Positions 17,199 to 27,453 of a DNA stretch of 64,000 nucleotides are shown here, one piece after another. The stretch comes from Sulfitobacter litoralis (GTDB lineage Bacteria; Pseudomonadota; Alphaproteobacteria; Rhodobacterales; Rhodobacteraceae). The first letter of the stretch is position 1; the number at the start of each line of letters is the position of its first letter. The translations under genes and the position numbers were made by a program. Below the pieces are notes generated by a model. The model saw only the letters and a program-made list of their open reading frames with translations. It did not search any database and was not told where the DNA came from. The stretch is from NCBI RefSeq assembly GCF_900103185.1, contig NZ_FNJD01000006.1, positions 1 to 64,000 on the forward strand, given 5' to 3'.

Positions 17199-18214
17199 GC
17201 GATGCTCTGAAACCTCTGATCGATGCGGCCGCCAATGGCCCGCTGACCCGGGATCAGGCCGAGACCGCGTTCCAGATCCTGTTCGAGGGCGAAGCGACCC
17301 CCAGCCAGATCGGCGGCTTTCTGATGGCTCTGCGCACCCGCGGCGAGACGGTGGATGAATATGCCGCCGCAGCCTATGTGATGCGCGCCAAATGCAATCC
17401 CGTCACCGCCCCTGCTGGAGCGATGGACATCGTGGGCACCGGCGGCGATGGCAAGGGCACGCTGAATATCTCTACCGCGACGGCTTTTGTTGTGGCGGGT
17501 GCGGGCGTGGTTGTCGCCAAACATGGCAACCGGAACCTGTCGTCGAAATCGGGTGCGGCGGATGCACTGACGCAGATGGGGCTCAAGGTGATGGTCGGGC
17601 CCAAGGTCGTCGAAGCTGCCCTGCGCGATGCCGGCATCGGTTTCATGATGGCGCCGATGCACCATCCCGCGATTGCCCATGTCATGCCCACACGGTCCGA
17701 GCTGGGAACCCGTACGATATTCAACATTCTCGGTCCGCTGACTAACCCCGCTGGCGTCAAACGGCAGCTGACCGGGGCTTATCGCCGCGATCTGATCCGC
17801 CCGATGGCCGAAACACTTGGCGCGCTTGGCTCTGAAAAAGCGTGGCTTGTGCATGGCTCTGACGGGACGGACGAGCTGACGATCACGGGTACCAGCTGGG
17901 TCGCAGCCCTGAACCCAGACGGCACCATCTCCGAGTTCGAGATCACGCCCGAAGACGCCGGACTGCCCGTACATCCGTTCGAAGATATCATAGGTGGCAC
18001 ACCCGAAGAAAATGCTCGCGATTTCAACGCACTGCTAGATGGCACCCCCTCGGCCTACCGCGATGCGGTCTTGCTTAATTCGGCAGCGGCGCTGGTGGTG
18101 GCGGATGCGGCACCCAACCTGAAAGCCGGCGTTGAGATGGCGCGCCACAGCATCGACAGCGGTGCTGCGCGTGACAAAATCACCCAAGTCGCGCGGATCA
18201 CCCAAACCGCATGA
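17195..18214 (+). CDS. trpD: Anthranilate phosphoribosyltransferase
   Basis: The product (339 residues) joins anthranilate to PRPP. Its diagnostic motifs are present: [20 protein letters not shown] (PRPP site), [20 protein letters not shown] (second conserved block) and the middle region [29 protein letters not shown] follows. Overlaps of 4 bases with trpG upstream and ung downstream indicate translational coupling. The length is normal and nothing is missing. Confidence 0.97.
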   Translation: MSDALKPLIDAAANGPLTRDQAETAFQILFEGEATPSQIGGFLMALRTRGETVDEYAAAAYVMRAKCNPVTAPAGAMDIVGTGGDGKGTLNISTATAFVVAGAGVVVAKHGNRNLSSKSGAADALTQMGLKVMVGPKVVEAALRDAGIGFMMAPMHHPAIAHVMPTRSELGTRTIFNILGPLTNPAGVKRQLTGAYRRDLIRPMAETLGALGSEKAWLVHGSDGTDELTITGTSWVAALNPDGTISEFEITPEDAGLPVHPFEDIIGGTPEENARDFNALLDGTPSAYRDAVLLNSAAALVVADAAPNLKAGVEMARHSIDSGAARDKITQVARITQTA

Positions 18215-18879
18215 GCACCCTCGATCTGTCGCGGCTAGGGGCTTGGCGCAATCTTGCGTTCTTTGACGATACACTGCCGGGGATCGCCACTGCGCTTGCT
18301 GCTGAAGATCGCCAGATTTTACCCCCGCAACCGCAATTTTTTGCCGCGCTTGAACACACGCAACCCGATGCGGTGCGGGTGGTGATCCTGGGCCAAGACC
18401 CTTATCCTACCCCCGGCCATGCCCATGGCTTTGCCTTTTCGGCCCACGCCGACACCAAACCACTGCCCCGATCGCTATCCAACATCTTTAAAGAGATGAC
18501 CGACGACCTCGGGGCCTGTCCGCGCACTGCCGACCTACGGTTTTGGGCGGATCAGGGCGTGCTGCTGCTGAACACGACGTTGACGGTACCGGCAGGGGAT
18601 GCAGGTGGCCATGCCAAGCTTGGGTGGCATCTGTTGACGATGCAAATTCTGGACCGCCTGTCGGACCGTCCCCGTGCCTATCTTCTGTGGGGGGCCCATG
18701 CGCAAAAGGCAGCACGAGACGTGGACGGCGCAGTGAACCTTAAGCTGGAAACCCCGCACCCTTCGCCGCTGTCTGCGCGACGTGGGTTTTTCGGGTCACG
18801 CCCCTTCTCGCGCTGCAATGACTGGTTGCACGCCCAAGGCCAAGGCTCCATAAACTGGGCAACCCCGGAGACATCATGA
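18211..18879 (+). CDS. ung: Uracil-DNA glycosylase, family 1
   Basis: The product (222 residues) removes uracil from DNA after cytosine deamination or misincorporation. Motif A is [19 protein letters not shown] with the water-activating aspartate D63; the usual histidine of GQDPYH is a proline here, a variant commonly seen in bacteria. Motif B is [18 protein letters not shown] with the catalytic histidine. LLLNTTLTV is the core strand. The gene is embedded between trpD and trpC with ATGA overlaps on both sides, so it must be translated with the tryptophan genes. There is no obvious metabolic link between them. Confidence 0.95.
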   Translation: MSTLDLSRLGAWRNLAFFDDTLPGIATALAAEDRQILPPQPQFFAALEHTQPDAVRVVILGQDPYPTPGHAHGFAFSAHADTKPLPRSLSNIFKEMTDDLGACPRTADLRFWADQGVLLLNTTLTVPAGDAGGHAKLGWHLLTMQILDRLSDRPRAYLLWGAHAQKAARDVDGAVNLKLETPHPSPLSARRGFFGSRPFSRCNDWLHAQGQGSINWATPETS

Positions 18880-19700
18880 CCGATACCAACACTGGCACCA
18901 TCCTAGACAAGATCAAAGCCTACAAGCTGGAAGAGATCGCCGCCGACAAGGCCGCCAAACCGCTTGAGGCCGTAGAGGCAGAGGCACGCGCCGCCTCGCC
19001 CGTACGCCCCTTTGCCGACGCGTTGTTCGACGCCTCGCGCGAGGGGTACGGGTTGATCGCCGAGGTCAAGAAGGCAAGCCCGTCAAAAGGGTTGATCCGT
19101 GCCGATTTCGATCCCGCCGCGCTAGCAGCCGCCTATGCCGCCGGTGGTGCGACCTGCCTGTCGGTGCTGACGGACACGCCCAGCTTTCAGGGGGCCAAGG
19201 AATATCTTGTCGCCGCCCGCGAGGCCTGCACCCTGCCCGTGCTACGCAAGGATTTCATGTACGACCCCTATCAGGTCGCCGAAGCCCGCGCGCTTGGGGC
19301 CGATTGCATTTTGATCATCATGGCATCAGTCAGTGACGCACAGGCGATAGAGCTTGAAGATGCCGCCGCCCAATGGGGCATGGACGCGCTGATTGAAGTG
19401 CATGACAAGCAAGAGCTCGACCGCGCTGCCGTGCTCAAAAGCCGGATGATGGGGATCAACAACCGCAACCTCAAAACCTTCGAGACTTCGCTGGATACCA
19501 CGCGCCTGCTTTCAAAACATGTAGATGTAGAAAAAATGATCGTATCTGAAAGCGGGCTGAACACGCCCGACGATCTGGCCGATATGGCAAAGTACGGATC
19601 GCGCGTGTTCCTGATCGGGGAAAGCCTGATGCGCCAAGACGACGTAGAGGTCGCAACCCGCAACTTGCTTGCGACGCCGTTGCGTCCGGGGGGCATGTAA
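18876..19700 (+). CDS. trpC: Indole-3-glycerol phosphate synthase
   Basis: The product (274 residues) closes the indole ring in tryptophan synthesis. It is a single-function TIM barrel: [20 protein letters not shown] holds the catalytic lysine and substrate loop, [20 protein letters not shown] the second lysine region, and [17 protein letters not shown] plus VSESGL the phosphate site. It overlaps ung by 4 bases and its TAA shares one base with the moaC ATG (TAATG). The N-terminal [20 protein letters not shown] is typical. Confidence 0.97.
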   Translation: MTDTNTGTILDKIKAYKLEEIAADKAAKPLEAVEAEARAASPVRPFADALFDASREGYGLIAEVKKASPSKGLIRADFDPAALAAAYAAGGATCLSVLTDTPSFQGAKEYLVAAREACTLPVLRKDFMYDPYQVAEARALGADCILIIMASVSDAQAIELEDAAAQWGMDALIEVHDKQELDRAAVLKSRMMGINNRNLKTFETSLDTTRLLSKHVDVEKMIVSESGLNTPDDLADMAKYGSRVFLIGESLMRQDDVEVATRNLLATPLRPGGM

Positions 19701-20173
19701 TGGCGCTTACGCATTTTGACGGCAAGGGCGACGCGCATATGGTCGACGTGTCGGACAAGCCCGTCACATCACGCGTCGCCACCGCAAAAACTCAAATTAA
19801 GATGCAGCGCGAAACCTTTGATATCATTACCGAAGGCCGCGCAAAGAAAGGTGACGTCATGGGCGTCGCCCGTTTGGCTGGCATCATGGCGGCAAAGCGC
19901 ACCGCTGACCTGATCCCTCTGTGTCACCCGCTGCCCATCACCAAAGTCTCTGTCGAACTTACACCAGACCCCGAACTGCCGGGGCTCCAGATCGAAGCGA
20001 CCGTCAAGACCACCGGACAGACCGGCGTCGAGATGGAAGCGCTGACCGCCGCCTCTGTCACCGCGCTGACCGTCTATGACATGGCCAAGGCCGTGGACAA
20101 AGGCATGGAAATCGGAGGCCTGCGGGTCGTGCTGAAAGACGGCGGCAAATCGGGCCGGTACGAGGCAGAATGA
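19700..20173 (+). CDS. moaC: Cyclic pyranopterin monophosphate synthase
   Basis: The product (157 residues) forms cyclic pyranopterin phosphate in molybdenum cofactor synthesis, following MoaA. Family motifs: [16 protein letters not shown] near the start, [33 protein letters not shown], and the final [12 protein letters not shown]. The start shares one base with the trpC stop, and moeA overlaps by 4 bases. moaA is not in the window. The trpC-moaC-moeA-lexA order is, to my knowledge, shared widely in Rhodobacterales. Confidence 0.97.
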   Translation: MALTHFDGKGDAHMVDVSDKPVTSRVATAKTQIKMQRETFDIITEGRAKKGDVMGVARLAGIMAAKRTADLIPLCHPLPITKVSVELTPDPELPGLQIEATVKTTGQTGVEMEALTAASVTALTVYDMAKAVDKGMEIGGLRVVLKDGGKSGRYEAE

Positions 20174-21342
20174 TCTCCGTCAGCGACGCCCTGTCGCATC
20201 TCTTTGATCTCGTCATCGCCACCGAGGTGGAAGAGGTCCCGCTGCGTCTGGCCGCGGGCCGAGTGCTGGCACGCGATGTTATTGCCACCCGCACCCAGCC
20301 GCCTTTCGCAGCCTCCTCTATGGATGGCTATGCCCTGCGCCAGACAGAGGTCGAGCCCGACGCGATGTTCAAGGTCATCGGCGAAGCGGCGGCGGGCCAT
20401 AGGTTCGACGGTGTGGTCAAGGCAGGTCAGGCCGTGCGCATCTTTACCGGTGCCCCTGTCCCCGAAGGCGCTGATTTCGTTGTGATCCAAGAGGATACGA
20501 CCCGTCGTGGCGATCTGATCATGCTGGGCCATGACATCGGCCCCAAGACCAATATTCGCCCCGCCGGTGGGGATTTCCATGCAGGCGACACGATGGATAC
20601 CCCGCGCCAGCTGCGCCCCGCCGATATCGCGCTGCTGGCGTCGATGAATGTGGCGGCGCTGCCGGTCTATGCCAAACCACGCGTTGCGATTATCGCCACC
20701 GGGGACGAGCTGGTGCAACCCGGTGAGGTGCCGAACCCCGACCAGATCATCGCCTCCAATACCTTTGGCCTGGCCGCTTTGTTGGAACAGCATGGCGCGC
20801 AGTGCCGCATGATCCCGATTGCCCGCGACACGGTGCCGTCGCTGACCCAAGCCTTTACGATGGCGCAGGATGCCGATCTGATCATTACCATTGGCGGTGC
20901 TTCTGTCGGCGATCACGATCTGGTCGCCCCTGTCGCTGCGCAGATGGGGATGGAGCAGTCTTTCTATAAAGTCGCCATGCGTCCCGGCAAACCTCTGATG
21001 GCGGGCCGGTTGCGCGATGTGCCGATGATCGGCCTGCCCGGCAATCCGGTATCAGCTATGGTCTGCGGCACCGTCTTTGTCGTACCTGTCTTGCATAAAA
21101 TGCTGGGGCTACCGGCCGTCCCTGCCACCCGTGTTGATATGCCCCTAGGGGTCGATTTACCCGCCAACGGACCGCGTGAGCATTACATGCGCGCGATGGT
21201 GCGTGACGGAGCGGTTCACCCCGAAAGCAACCAAGACAGTTCGCTGCTGGGTATCCTGTCACGCGCCGATGTGCTGATGGTCCGCCCGCCCGACGACGGC
21301 CCACGTCAAGCCAAAGAAACCATTGGTTGTATCCCCCTGTGA
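20170..21342 (+). CDS. moeA: Molybdopterin molybdotransferase
   Basis: The product (390 residues) inserts molybdate into adenylylated molybdopterin. Motifs: [14 protein letters not shown] (domain III contact), [25 protein letters not shown], the MoCF-binding domain with [19 protein letters not shown] and [13 protein letters not shown], and [11 protein letters not shown] plus [11 protein letters not shown]. It overlaps moaC by 4 bases and ends the trpG-to-moeA run; its stop codon lies only 4 bases before the lexA -35 box. Full length and intact. Confidence 0.97.
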   Translation: MISVSDALSHLFDLVIATEVEEVPLRLAAGRVLARDVIATRTQPPFAASSMDGYALRQTEVEPDAMFKVIGEAAAGHRFDGVVKAGQAVRIFTGAPVPEGADFVVIQEDTTRRGDLIMLGHDIGPKTNIRPAGGDFHAGDTMDTPRQLRPADIALLASMNVAALPVYAKPRVAIIATGDELVQPGEVPNPDQIIASNTFGLAALLEQHGAQCRMIPIARDTVPSLTQAFTMAQDADLIITIGGASVGDHDLVAPVAAQMGMEQSFYKVAMRPGKPLMAGRLRDVPMIGLPGNPVSAMVCGTVFVVPVLHKMLGLPAVPATRVDMPLGVDLPANGPREHYMRAMVRDGAVHPESNQDSSLLGILSRADVLMVRPPDDGPRQAKETIGCIPL

Positions 21343-21345
21343 CTG

Positions 21346-21374
21346 TTGACACAAAACAAGAACATCTCTAGAAC
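21346..21374 (+). promoter_or_regulatory. lexA promoter with overlapping SOS box
   Basis: TTGACA (21346-21351) and TAGAAC (21369-21374) are 17 bases apart and form a good sigma70-type promoter. Between and over the -10 lies GAAC-ATCTCTA-GAAC (21360-21374), a direct repeat equal to GTTC-N7-GTTC on the other strand. This is the LexA box described for Rhodobacter and other alphaproteobacteria, unlike the palindromic E. coli box. LexA bound here would block the polymerase, giving autoregulation. Confidence 0.88.
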
Positions 21375-21404
21375 AAACCCCAAATAGAAACGGGGAATGT
21401 CCGG

Positions 21405-22103
21405 ATGCTGACCAAGAAACAACTCGATCTGCTGGCCTTTATTCACAAGCGCGTCCAACGCGATGGCGTGCCGCCCAGCTTTGACGAGATGAAAGAAGCG
21501 CTTGATCTGCGGTCCAAATCCGGCATCCACCGGCTGATCACAGCGCTGGAGGAACGCGGATTCATCCGCCGCTTGGCACACCGCGCCCGCGCGATCGAAG
21601 TTGTGAAACTGCCAGATACTCTGGGTGGTATGTCTGGTGCCGGCTTTACCCCGCGCGTGATTGACGGCGACCGTCCCGACGGACCGCCCCCCTCTGCTGC
21701 GCAACCTGTCAGCGCGCCCTCCTTTGATGTGCCAATGATGGGCCGGATCGCTGCCGGTGTCCCGATCGAGGCGATCAGCACCATGACCCAATCGGTCGCC
21801 GTCCCAGGCGGCATGATCAGCGGCAGCGGCGAACATTACGCGCTTGAAGTCCAAGGCGATTCAATGATCGACGCTGGTATCAATGATGGTGACGTGGTGA
21901 TCATCCGCGAAACCTCTGTTGCGGACGATGGCGACATCGTGGTTGCGTTGGTCGAGGATCACGAGGCGACGCTCAAAAAATTCCGCCGCCATGGTAGTTC
22001 GGTCGCATTGGAAGCCGCCAACTCCGCCTATGAAACGCGGGTTCTGCCGTCGGATAAGGTCAAGGTGCAGGGACGTCTGGTCGGTTTGATCCGCACCTAC
22101 TAA
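21405..22103 (+). CDS. lexA: LexA repressor, SOS regulator and self-cleaving protease
   Basis: The product (232 residues) represses DNA-damage genes until RecA filaments trigger its self-cleavage. The winged helix lies at about residues 1-65 ([20 protein letters not shown], recognition helix near [18 protein letters not shown]). The scissile bond is A117-G118 in GRIAAGVP. The catalytic dyad is S153 in GDSMIDAGI and K191 in EATLKKF. A long linker (about 70-108) is typical of alphaproteobacterial LexA. It has its own SOS-box promoter and ends 3 bases from the convergent comEC. Confidence 0.97.
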   Translation: MLTKKQLDLLAFIHKRVQRDGVPPSFDEMKEALDLRSKSGIHRLITALEERGFIRRLAHRARAIEVVKLPDTLGGMSGAGFTPRVIDGDRPDGPPPSAAQPVSAPSFDVPMMGRIAAGVPIEAISTMTQSVAVPGGMISGSGEHYALEVQGDSMIDAGINDGDVVIIRETSVADDGDIVVALVEDHEATLKKFRRHGSSVALEAANSAYETRVLPSDKVKVQGRLVGLIRTY

Positions 22104-22106
22104 CGG

Positions 22107-24152
22107 TTATTTTTCTTCTTTTGACCGCCATGCTGTCCACAATCGCGCGCCCGCCTTTTGGCGGGCCGTTTGCATTGTCACCTGCCCCTTGTTGATCTTT
22201 AGTACAACCGAACCCGTGCCGCGCAGCCTTTCGGGGTCAAATATCTTACATCCGCCTCGAAGCGGTGGGTCAGCCATAACCGAGAGCACCACGATCTGAC
22301 TGGCCTGACAGTCCCCGAAGGCAGTGCGCGCGCGTTTGCCTGACAGGTGAATGACCTCTGCGCCCCCCAGCTTGGGCCGAGCGCGCCAACGCGCTGCGGC
22401 TTGGGCCTGATCTGCACCATCTCCGTCATTCTCTAGCCAGTTGAGCGCCACGAACCCCGCGCCTTTTGGCTTGCTGAGCGCTCGGCCTGCGGGGGTCATC
22501 ACACCCACCAGACTGCCAGTGTCCGAGATCAACACCGCTGGACGCTGTGCACTGTTCCACAACACCCCTGCCGCAACGACAGCGCCCAGACCGGCAAACC
22601 GCAACCAGCCCTGCCACAGCAACAGCCACAAAAATCCAAACGCCAGCAGTGGCAGCACCCAGGGGCTGGGTGCTGGTACGTGCCCCTGTGCCCCGTCGAT
22701 CCCTGCAACGCTTTGCGCGACCAATAAAATCCAGCGCAACCCCGCGCCCATGACCTGAAGGGGGATCCACTCTAGCCCCAGCGGTGCCATGATCAAGGCC
22801 GCCACGGCAGCGGGCATCACCATGACCCCCATCAAGGGGACCGACAGCAGGTTCGCTATCAGCCCAAAATGCGCGATCGTATTGAAATGCGCCGCCCCGA
22901 TGGGCGCGGTAAATGCCCCCGCCACGGCCGAGGAAATCACCGTCGCCAAGGCAGGAGCCAACCATTTCGGCCCGAGCGAGACGTCGGCGCTGCGCAGCCA
23001 GCCAAAGATGGCAACCAATCCGGTGGTCGCAGCAAAAGACATCTGGAACCCCGGCCCCGTCAACGCTTCGGGGCGCAGGACGAGGACGATGGTCGCAGCA
23101 ATTGCAACGGCGCGCAGGGTCAGCGCCCGCCGCCCGATGATCAATGCACCAAGCGCTACGGCGACCATGATAAACGCACGTTCGGTTGCGACATTGCCGC
23201 CCGACAGCAACAGATAGCCGCTGGCCGCAATCAGCGCGCCCGCAGCTGCCATGCTGCGCGTGGGCCACCTGAGCGCGACCCACGGCACCAGCGCCAACAT
23301 CGCGCGCAGTGCCCCGAACACCACGGCGCTCAGCAGCCCCATATGCAGCCCTGAAATTGCCAAAAGATGCGCGAGATTGCTGGCGCGCAGATCGCGCAAC
23401 GCGTCTTGGCTGATCGCACTCCGATCACCGGTCGTAATCGCTGTGGCGAACCCGCCTATGTCACCGGGCAACACGGCTTGGATATGTGCCGACGCCGCCA
23501 TCCGCAAACGGAACACGGCCAGCCCCCGGTGCCCCTCGGTGGCAGGGCGCGCCGCCAGCAAGGGCGTGCGACTATAGCCGACGGCCCCTAGGCGTGCGAA
23601 CCAAGCGTGACGCTGGAAATCAAATCCCCCCGGCTCAACAGGTCCGCTTGGCGGTGACAGATGCCCCGTGGTCATCACCCTCAACCCCGGTGTGATCGCT
23701 GCATCAAAGGCTCTGTCCCCGTGCAAGGACACGCGGACATGCAGAGGCGTACGCCTTGTCGAGATGCGTTCTAAAACCACCTGATCCAGCGTCAGACGTT
23801 GCGCGTCAGACTGGCTCCGGTCCAGGGCCACCACCCGCCCTGCGATGGGCCCATAGTAGCGCCACGCCAGCACCGGTCCGCCAACAGCGTGCGCCCGCCA
23901 CGCCGCGAGATCAAACCCGATCAAAACCAGCGCAGCGCCCAGAATAACAGGCCCCGCAGCCTCGCCCGCCCATACTGCGAGGGCCACCAGCAGTGCAGCA
24001 CCACCAGCCCCCCACAGCAAAACCGACGCCGAAGGTTCTACGCGCTGCGCGAAATAGGCCCCAATGCCCACGGCCAGACATACGGGCACCCAGCCGATCA
24101 GATGCCCGCGCTGCGCGCGCATTGTCTGCGTCCCATAGGACAACAGCCCCAT
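22107..24152 (-). CDS. comEC: ComEC/Rec2-family DNA-uptake channel, without a nuclease domain
   Basis: The product (681 residues) is a multi-helix inner-membrane protein that in natural transformation carries single-stranded DNA into the cytoplasm. Order of parts: two or three N-terminal helices, a DUF4131/OB-like region (about 60-190), then the Competence domain with LLAISGLHMGLLSAVVFGAL and several helices to about residue 530. The usual C-terminal metallo-beta-lactamase domain with HxHxDH is not seen; only about 140 residues follow, with no metal motif. The start at 24152 is chosen at MGLLSYGTQTM, since a long in-frame extension would overlap gltX on the other strand and has no membrane or family features. 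Confidence 0.9.
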   Translation of the reverse strand: MGLLSYGTQTMRAQRGHLIGWVPVCLAVGIGAYFAQRVEPSASVLLWGAGGAALLVALAVWAGEAAGPVILGAALVLIGFDLAAWRAHAVGGPVLAWRYYGPIAGRVVALDRSQSDAQRLTLDQVVLERISTRRTPLHVRVSLHGDRAFDAAITPGLRVMTTGHLSPPSGPVEPGGFDFQRHAWFARLGAVGYSRTPLLAARPATEGHRGLAVFRLRMAASAHIQAVLPGDIGGFATAITTGDRSAISQDALRDLRASNLAHLLAISGLHMGLLSAVVFGALRAMLALVPWVALRWPTRSMAAAGALIAASGYLLLSGGNVATERAFIMVAVALGALIIGRRALTLRAVAIAATIVLVLRPEALTGPGFQMSFAATTGLVAIFGWLRSADVSLGPKWLAPALATVISSAVAGAFTAPIGAAHFNTIAHFGLIANLLSVPLMGVMVMPAAVAALIMAPLGLEWIPLQVMGAGLRWILLVAQSVAGIDGAQGHVPAPSPWVLPLLAFGFLWLLLWQGWLRFAGLGAVVAAGVLWNSAQRPAVLISDTGSLVGVMTPAGRALSKPKGAGFVALNWLENDGDGADQAQAAARWRARPKLGGAEVIHLSGKRARTAFGDCQASQIVVLSVMADPPLRGGCKIFDPERLRGTGSVVLKINKGQVTMQTARQKAGARLWTAWRSKEEK

Positions 24153-24278
24153 ACTTGCCCCCGTTCTCTGCACTGGGTAGATAGTCGGTAACGCTAGCTC
24201 CAAAGGAGTTAGCAAATGATAAACGGCACCCCGAACGGGCGTTTTCCGTGAACTTCTGCTGCAAAGGATCCTCCGCCC

Positions 24279-25679
24279 ATGACAACGCCCGTCGTTACCC
24301 GTTTCGCCCCGTCTCCTACCGGTTATTTGCACATCGGCGGCGCGCGGACGGCGCTGTTCAGCTGGCTTTATGCGCGCGGACGGGGCGGCAAGTTCCTGCT
24401 GCGCATCGAAGACACCGACCGCCAGCGCCACACACCCGCAGCGACCGAAGCGATTCTGCAGGGCATGGCGTGGCTGGGTCTGGACCATGACGGCGATGTG
24501 GTCAGCCAGTTCGAAAATGCGCCCCGCCATGCCGAGGTGGCGCTGCAGCTTCTTGCCGAAGGAAAGGCCTATAAGTGCTTTGCCTCGCAAGAAGAAATTG
24601 CCGCGTTCCGGGATCAGGCCAAGGCCGAGGGGCGCAGCATCCTGTACCAATCACCTTGGCGTGATGCCGCGCCCGAGACGCATCCCGACGCCCCTTATGT
24701 CGTCCGTATCAAAGCCCCACAAACCGGCGAAACTGTCATCCGCGACGCGGTGCAGGGTGACGTGGTGATCGGGAACGACCAGCTTGATGACATGGTTCTG
24801 TTACGTTCGGACGGTAGCCCCGTATACATGTTGGCCGTTGTTGTTGATGACCACGACATGGGCGTGACCCATGTTATTCGCGGGGATGATCACCTGAACA
24901 ATGCCGCGCGTCAGATGATGATTTATACCGCCATGGGGTGGGACGTACCGGTTTGGGCCCACATCCCGCTGATTCACGGCGCGGATGGCAAAAAACTGTC
25001 AAAACGTCACGGTGCCTTGGGTGCGCAGGAATATCAGGCCATGGGCTTTCCTACCGCCGGTATGCGCAATTACCTCGCCCGTCTGGGGTGGAGTCATGGC
25101 GACGACGAATTCTTTACCGACGCACAGGCGCAGGACTGGTTCGATCTGGACGGTATCCGCAAAAGCCCCGCGCAGTTCGATTTGAAAAAGCTGGAAAACA
25201 TCTGTGGTCAGCATATTGCCGCGGCGGATGATGCTGCATTGCGGCACGAGATCGAGGCTTATTTGACCGCAGCCGGGCTGCCAGCGCTCACAATTGCGCA
25301 AGCGGACGGGTTGGAGCGGGCCATGTATTGCTTAAAAGAACGCGCGAAGAAATTCCCTGATCTGCTTGAAAAGGCTGAATTTATCCTCGCCGAACGCCCC
25401 ATTCAACCGGACGAGAAGGCGATAAAGCACTTGGACAATGTATCCCGTGGTATGCTGACTGAATTGACGCCGCAGTTGCAGAATGTTACTTGGGACAGAG
25501 AAACGCTGGAGGAGGCGCTGAACGGCTTTGCTGCCGCTCACGATACCAAATTTGGCAAATTGGCGGGGCCGCTGCGCGCAGCACTCGCCGGGCGGGCGGC
25601 AACCCCATCAGTTTTCGATATGATGCTGGTACTTGGGCGCGACGAAAGCCTTGCCCGCTTAAACGATGCAGCTATCTAA
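24279..25679 (+). CDS. gltX: Glutamate--tRNA ligase
   Basis: The product (466 residues) charges tRNA-Glu (and possibly tRNA-Gln, if the GatCAB route is used). It is a class I synthetase with a HIGH-type motif in [18 protein letters not shown] and a KMSKS-type motif in [28 protein letters not shown] is the usual acceptor-stem region. Shine-Dalgarno AAAGGA precedes the ATG. It diverges from comEC across 126 bases. The anticodon-binding helical domain follows to the end. Confidence 0.97.
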   Translation: MTTPVVTRFAPSPTGYLHIGGARTALFSWLYARGRGGKFLLRIEDTDRQRHTPAATEAILQGMAWLGLDHDGDVVSQFENAPRHAEVALQLLAEGKAYKCFASQEEIAAFRDQAKAEGRSILYQSPWRDAAPETHPDAPYVVRIKAPQTGETVIRDAVQGDVVIGNDQLDDMVLLRSDGSPVYMLAVVVDDHDMGVTHVIRGDDHLNNAARQMMIYTAMGWDVPVWAHIPLIHGADGKKLSKRHGALGAQEYQAMGFPTAGMRNYLARLGWSHGDDEFFTDAQAQDWFDLDGIRKSPAQFDLKKLENICGQHIAAADDAALRHEIEAYLTAAGLPALTIAQADGLERAMYCLKERAKKFPDLLEKAEFILAERPIQPDEKAIKHLDNVSRGMLTELTPQLQNVTWDRETLEEALNGFAAAHDTKFGKLAGPLRAALAGRAATPSVFDMMLVLGRDESLARLNDAAI

Positions 25680-25680
25680 A

Positions 25681-25707
25681 ATATGCGAATGCATATTCCT
25701 GATATGC
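25681..25707 (+). promoter_or_regulatory. Inverted repeat plus third half-site upstream of gltA
   Basis: ATATGC-GAAT-GCATAT (25681-25696) is a perfect 6-bp inverted repeat with a 4-base centre, directly after the gltX stop. A third copy of ATATGC lies at 25702-25707. The gap to gltA (114 bases) must hold the gltA promoter, so these may be operator half-sites. No known regulator was matched. Confidence 0.35.
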
Positions 25708-25793
25708 ACAGAAATAACTGAGGGGCGGACCGTCTCGGTACCACCCCAGTCGATGGCATAACGCGCGTCGATACCACAATAGGAAGGGACTTC

Positions 25794-27089
25794 ATGGCCG
25801 AAAGTACAAAATCCGCAACGTTGACCATCGACGGGAACAGCTTTGAACTGCCGATCTATTCCCCATCGGCGGGACCGGATGTTTTGGATATCCGCAAGCT
25901 GTTCTCCCAGGCGAATGTTTTTACATATGACCCTGGTTTCACCTCGACGGCGGCATGCGACAGCACGATCACCTTTATCGACGGTGACGAAGGTGTGTTG
26001 CTCCACCGTGGGTATCCGATCGACCAGCTTGCCAGCGAATCCCATTACCTTGAGGTGTGCTACCTGCTGCTATACGGCGAGCTTCCCTCGGCAGCCCAGC
26101 TTGAAGAGTTCGAAGATCTGGTCACCAACCATACCATGATCCACGAGCAAATGATCAACTTCTTCCGTGGCTTCCGCCGTGATGCGCACCCAATGGCTAT
26201 CATGGTCGGCGTCGTCGGCGCGATGTCTGCCTTCTATCATGACAGCACCGACATCAATGATGCGCACCAGCGCGAAGTCGCGACGATCCGTTTGATTGCC
26301 AAGATGCCGACGATTGCTGCGATGGCTTACAAATACACCATCGGTCAGCCGTTCATCTATCCGCGCAATGATGTGGATTACGCCGGTAACTTCCTGCGCA
26401 TGTGTTTCGCCGTCCCTGCCGAAGACTATGTGGTTGATCCGATCCTGTCGCGCGCGATGGACCGTATCTTTACGCTGCACGCGGACCATGAACAGAACGC
26501 ATCGACATCGACCGTGCGTCTGGCGTCTTCCTCGGGCGCGAACCCCTTTGCGTGTATCGCAGCGGGCATCGCATGCCTTTGGGGTCCCGCACATGGCGGC
26601 GCAAACCAAGCCTGTCTGGAAATGCTGAAAGAGATCGGCACGCCGGACCGGATCCCTGAATTCATCGCCCGCGCCAAGGACAAGAACGACCCCTTCCGCC
26701 TGATGGGCTTTGGTCACCGCGTTTACAAAAATCACGATCCACGTGCCACCGTGATGAAAGAAAGCGCGGACGAGGTTCTGGAACTGCTGGGCGTGGAAAA
26801 CAACCCGATCCTGCAGGTTGCCAAAGAACTGGAAAAACAGGCGCTGGAAGATCCGTACTTTGCAGATAAAAAGCTATTCCCGAACGTCGATTTCTATTCG
26901 GGTATCATCCTCGAAGCGATGGGTTTCCCAACGTCGATGTTCACGCCCATCTTTGCGCTGGCACGGACCGTTGGCTGGATTTCGCAGTGGAAAGAGCAGA
27001 TCAGCGACCCTCAGTTGAAAATCGGTCGCCCCCGTCAGCTGTATCTTGGCGAGACACCCCGCGATTACGTCGATATCGAAAAGCGCTGA
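25794..27089 (+). CDS. gltA: Citrate synthase, type II
   Basis: The product (431 residues) condenses oxaloacetate with acetyl-CoA at the entry to the TCA cycle. Length and motifs match the large hexameric NADH-sensitive Gram-negative type: [39 protein letters not shown] (catalytic His), [15 protein letters not shown], and [19 protein letters not shown] (second His), with the catalytic Asp in [15 protein letters not shown]- and GGAAGG-like Shine-Dalgarno sequence (AGGAAGGGACTTC) precedes the ATG. It is followed by a strong terminator, so it is probably a single-gene unit. Confidence 0.98.
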   Translation: MAESTKSATLTIDGNSFELPIYSPSAGPDVLDIRKLFSQANVFTYDPGFTSTAACDSTITFIDGDEGVLLHRGYPIDQLASESHYLEVCYLLLYGELPSAAQLEEFEDLVTNHTMIHEQMINFFRGFRRDAHPMAIMVGVVGAMSAFYHDSTDINDAHQREVATIRLIAKMPTIAAMAYKYTIGQPFIYPRNDVDYAGNFLRMCFAVPAEDYVVDPILSRAMDRIFTLHADHEQNASTSTVRLASSSGANPFACIAAGIACLWGPAHGGANQACLEMLKEIGTPDRIPEFIARAKDKNDPFRLMGFGHRVYKNHDPRATVMKESADEVLELLGVENNPILQVAKELEKQALEDPYFADKKLFPNVDFYSGIILEAMGFPTSMFTPIFALARTVGWISQWKEQISDPQLKIGRPRQLYLGETPRDYVDIEKR

Positions 27090-27110
27090 ATTCCAGTGTG
27101 TTAGATCTGA

Positions 27111-27139
27111 AACGCCCCGCCTCAATGGCGGGGCGTTTT
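27111..27139 (+). terminator. Rho-independent terminator of gltA
   Basis: AACGCCCCGCC (27111-27121) pairs perfectly with GGCGGGGCGTT (27127-27137) around a TCAAT loop, followed by TT-GCATTTTT. It begins 21 bases after the gltA stop. Confidence 0.92.
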
Positions 27140-27453
27140 GCATTTTTGATCAAGGGTACAGGGTACAGGATCGACTCAAAGAGATTCGTTTCGCAGCGGC
27201 ACCATCTGGGCAAATGTGATCAAAGCACCCTTTTCAAGCCTACTGTTTCGACAGACTTTTCAGTATTTCGAAACCATCCCGCTTGAAATATGACGGTTTT
27301 GTATCGTTGTTTCGAAACCGCGCATAATCGGCGATCGTCATTGACCAAGTGGCGCGATCACCCCAAGTTCAGCGTTAATACATCACAAAGGCGTCCGATC
27401 AGACGCACCGTCGCGCAAATGGCGCGCGCCGCCTATGCGGAAAGGACCACCGT
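27140..27453. other. Intergenic region with two TTTCGAAACC repeats
   Basis: About 310 bases without a gene. TTTCGAAACC occurs at 27266-27275 and again at 27310-27319, 44 bases apart, each containing the palindrome TTTCGAAA. A partial relative, TTTCGACA, is at 27246-27253. They may be operator sites for the following small gene. The regulator is unknown. Confidence 0.4.

Noticed and set aside
18211..18879. Proline in place of histidine in the uracil-DNA glycosylase GQDPY motif as sign of inactivity
   Set aside because: The catalytic Asp and the HPSPLS histidine are intact, and the proline variant is common in bacterial family 1 enzymes.
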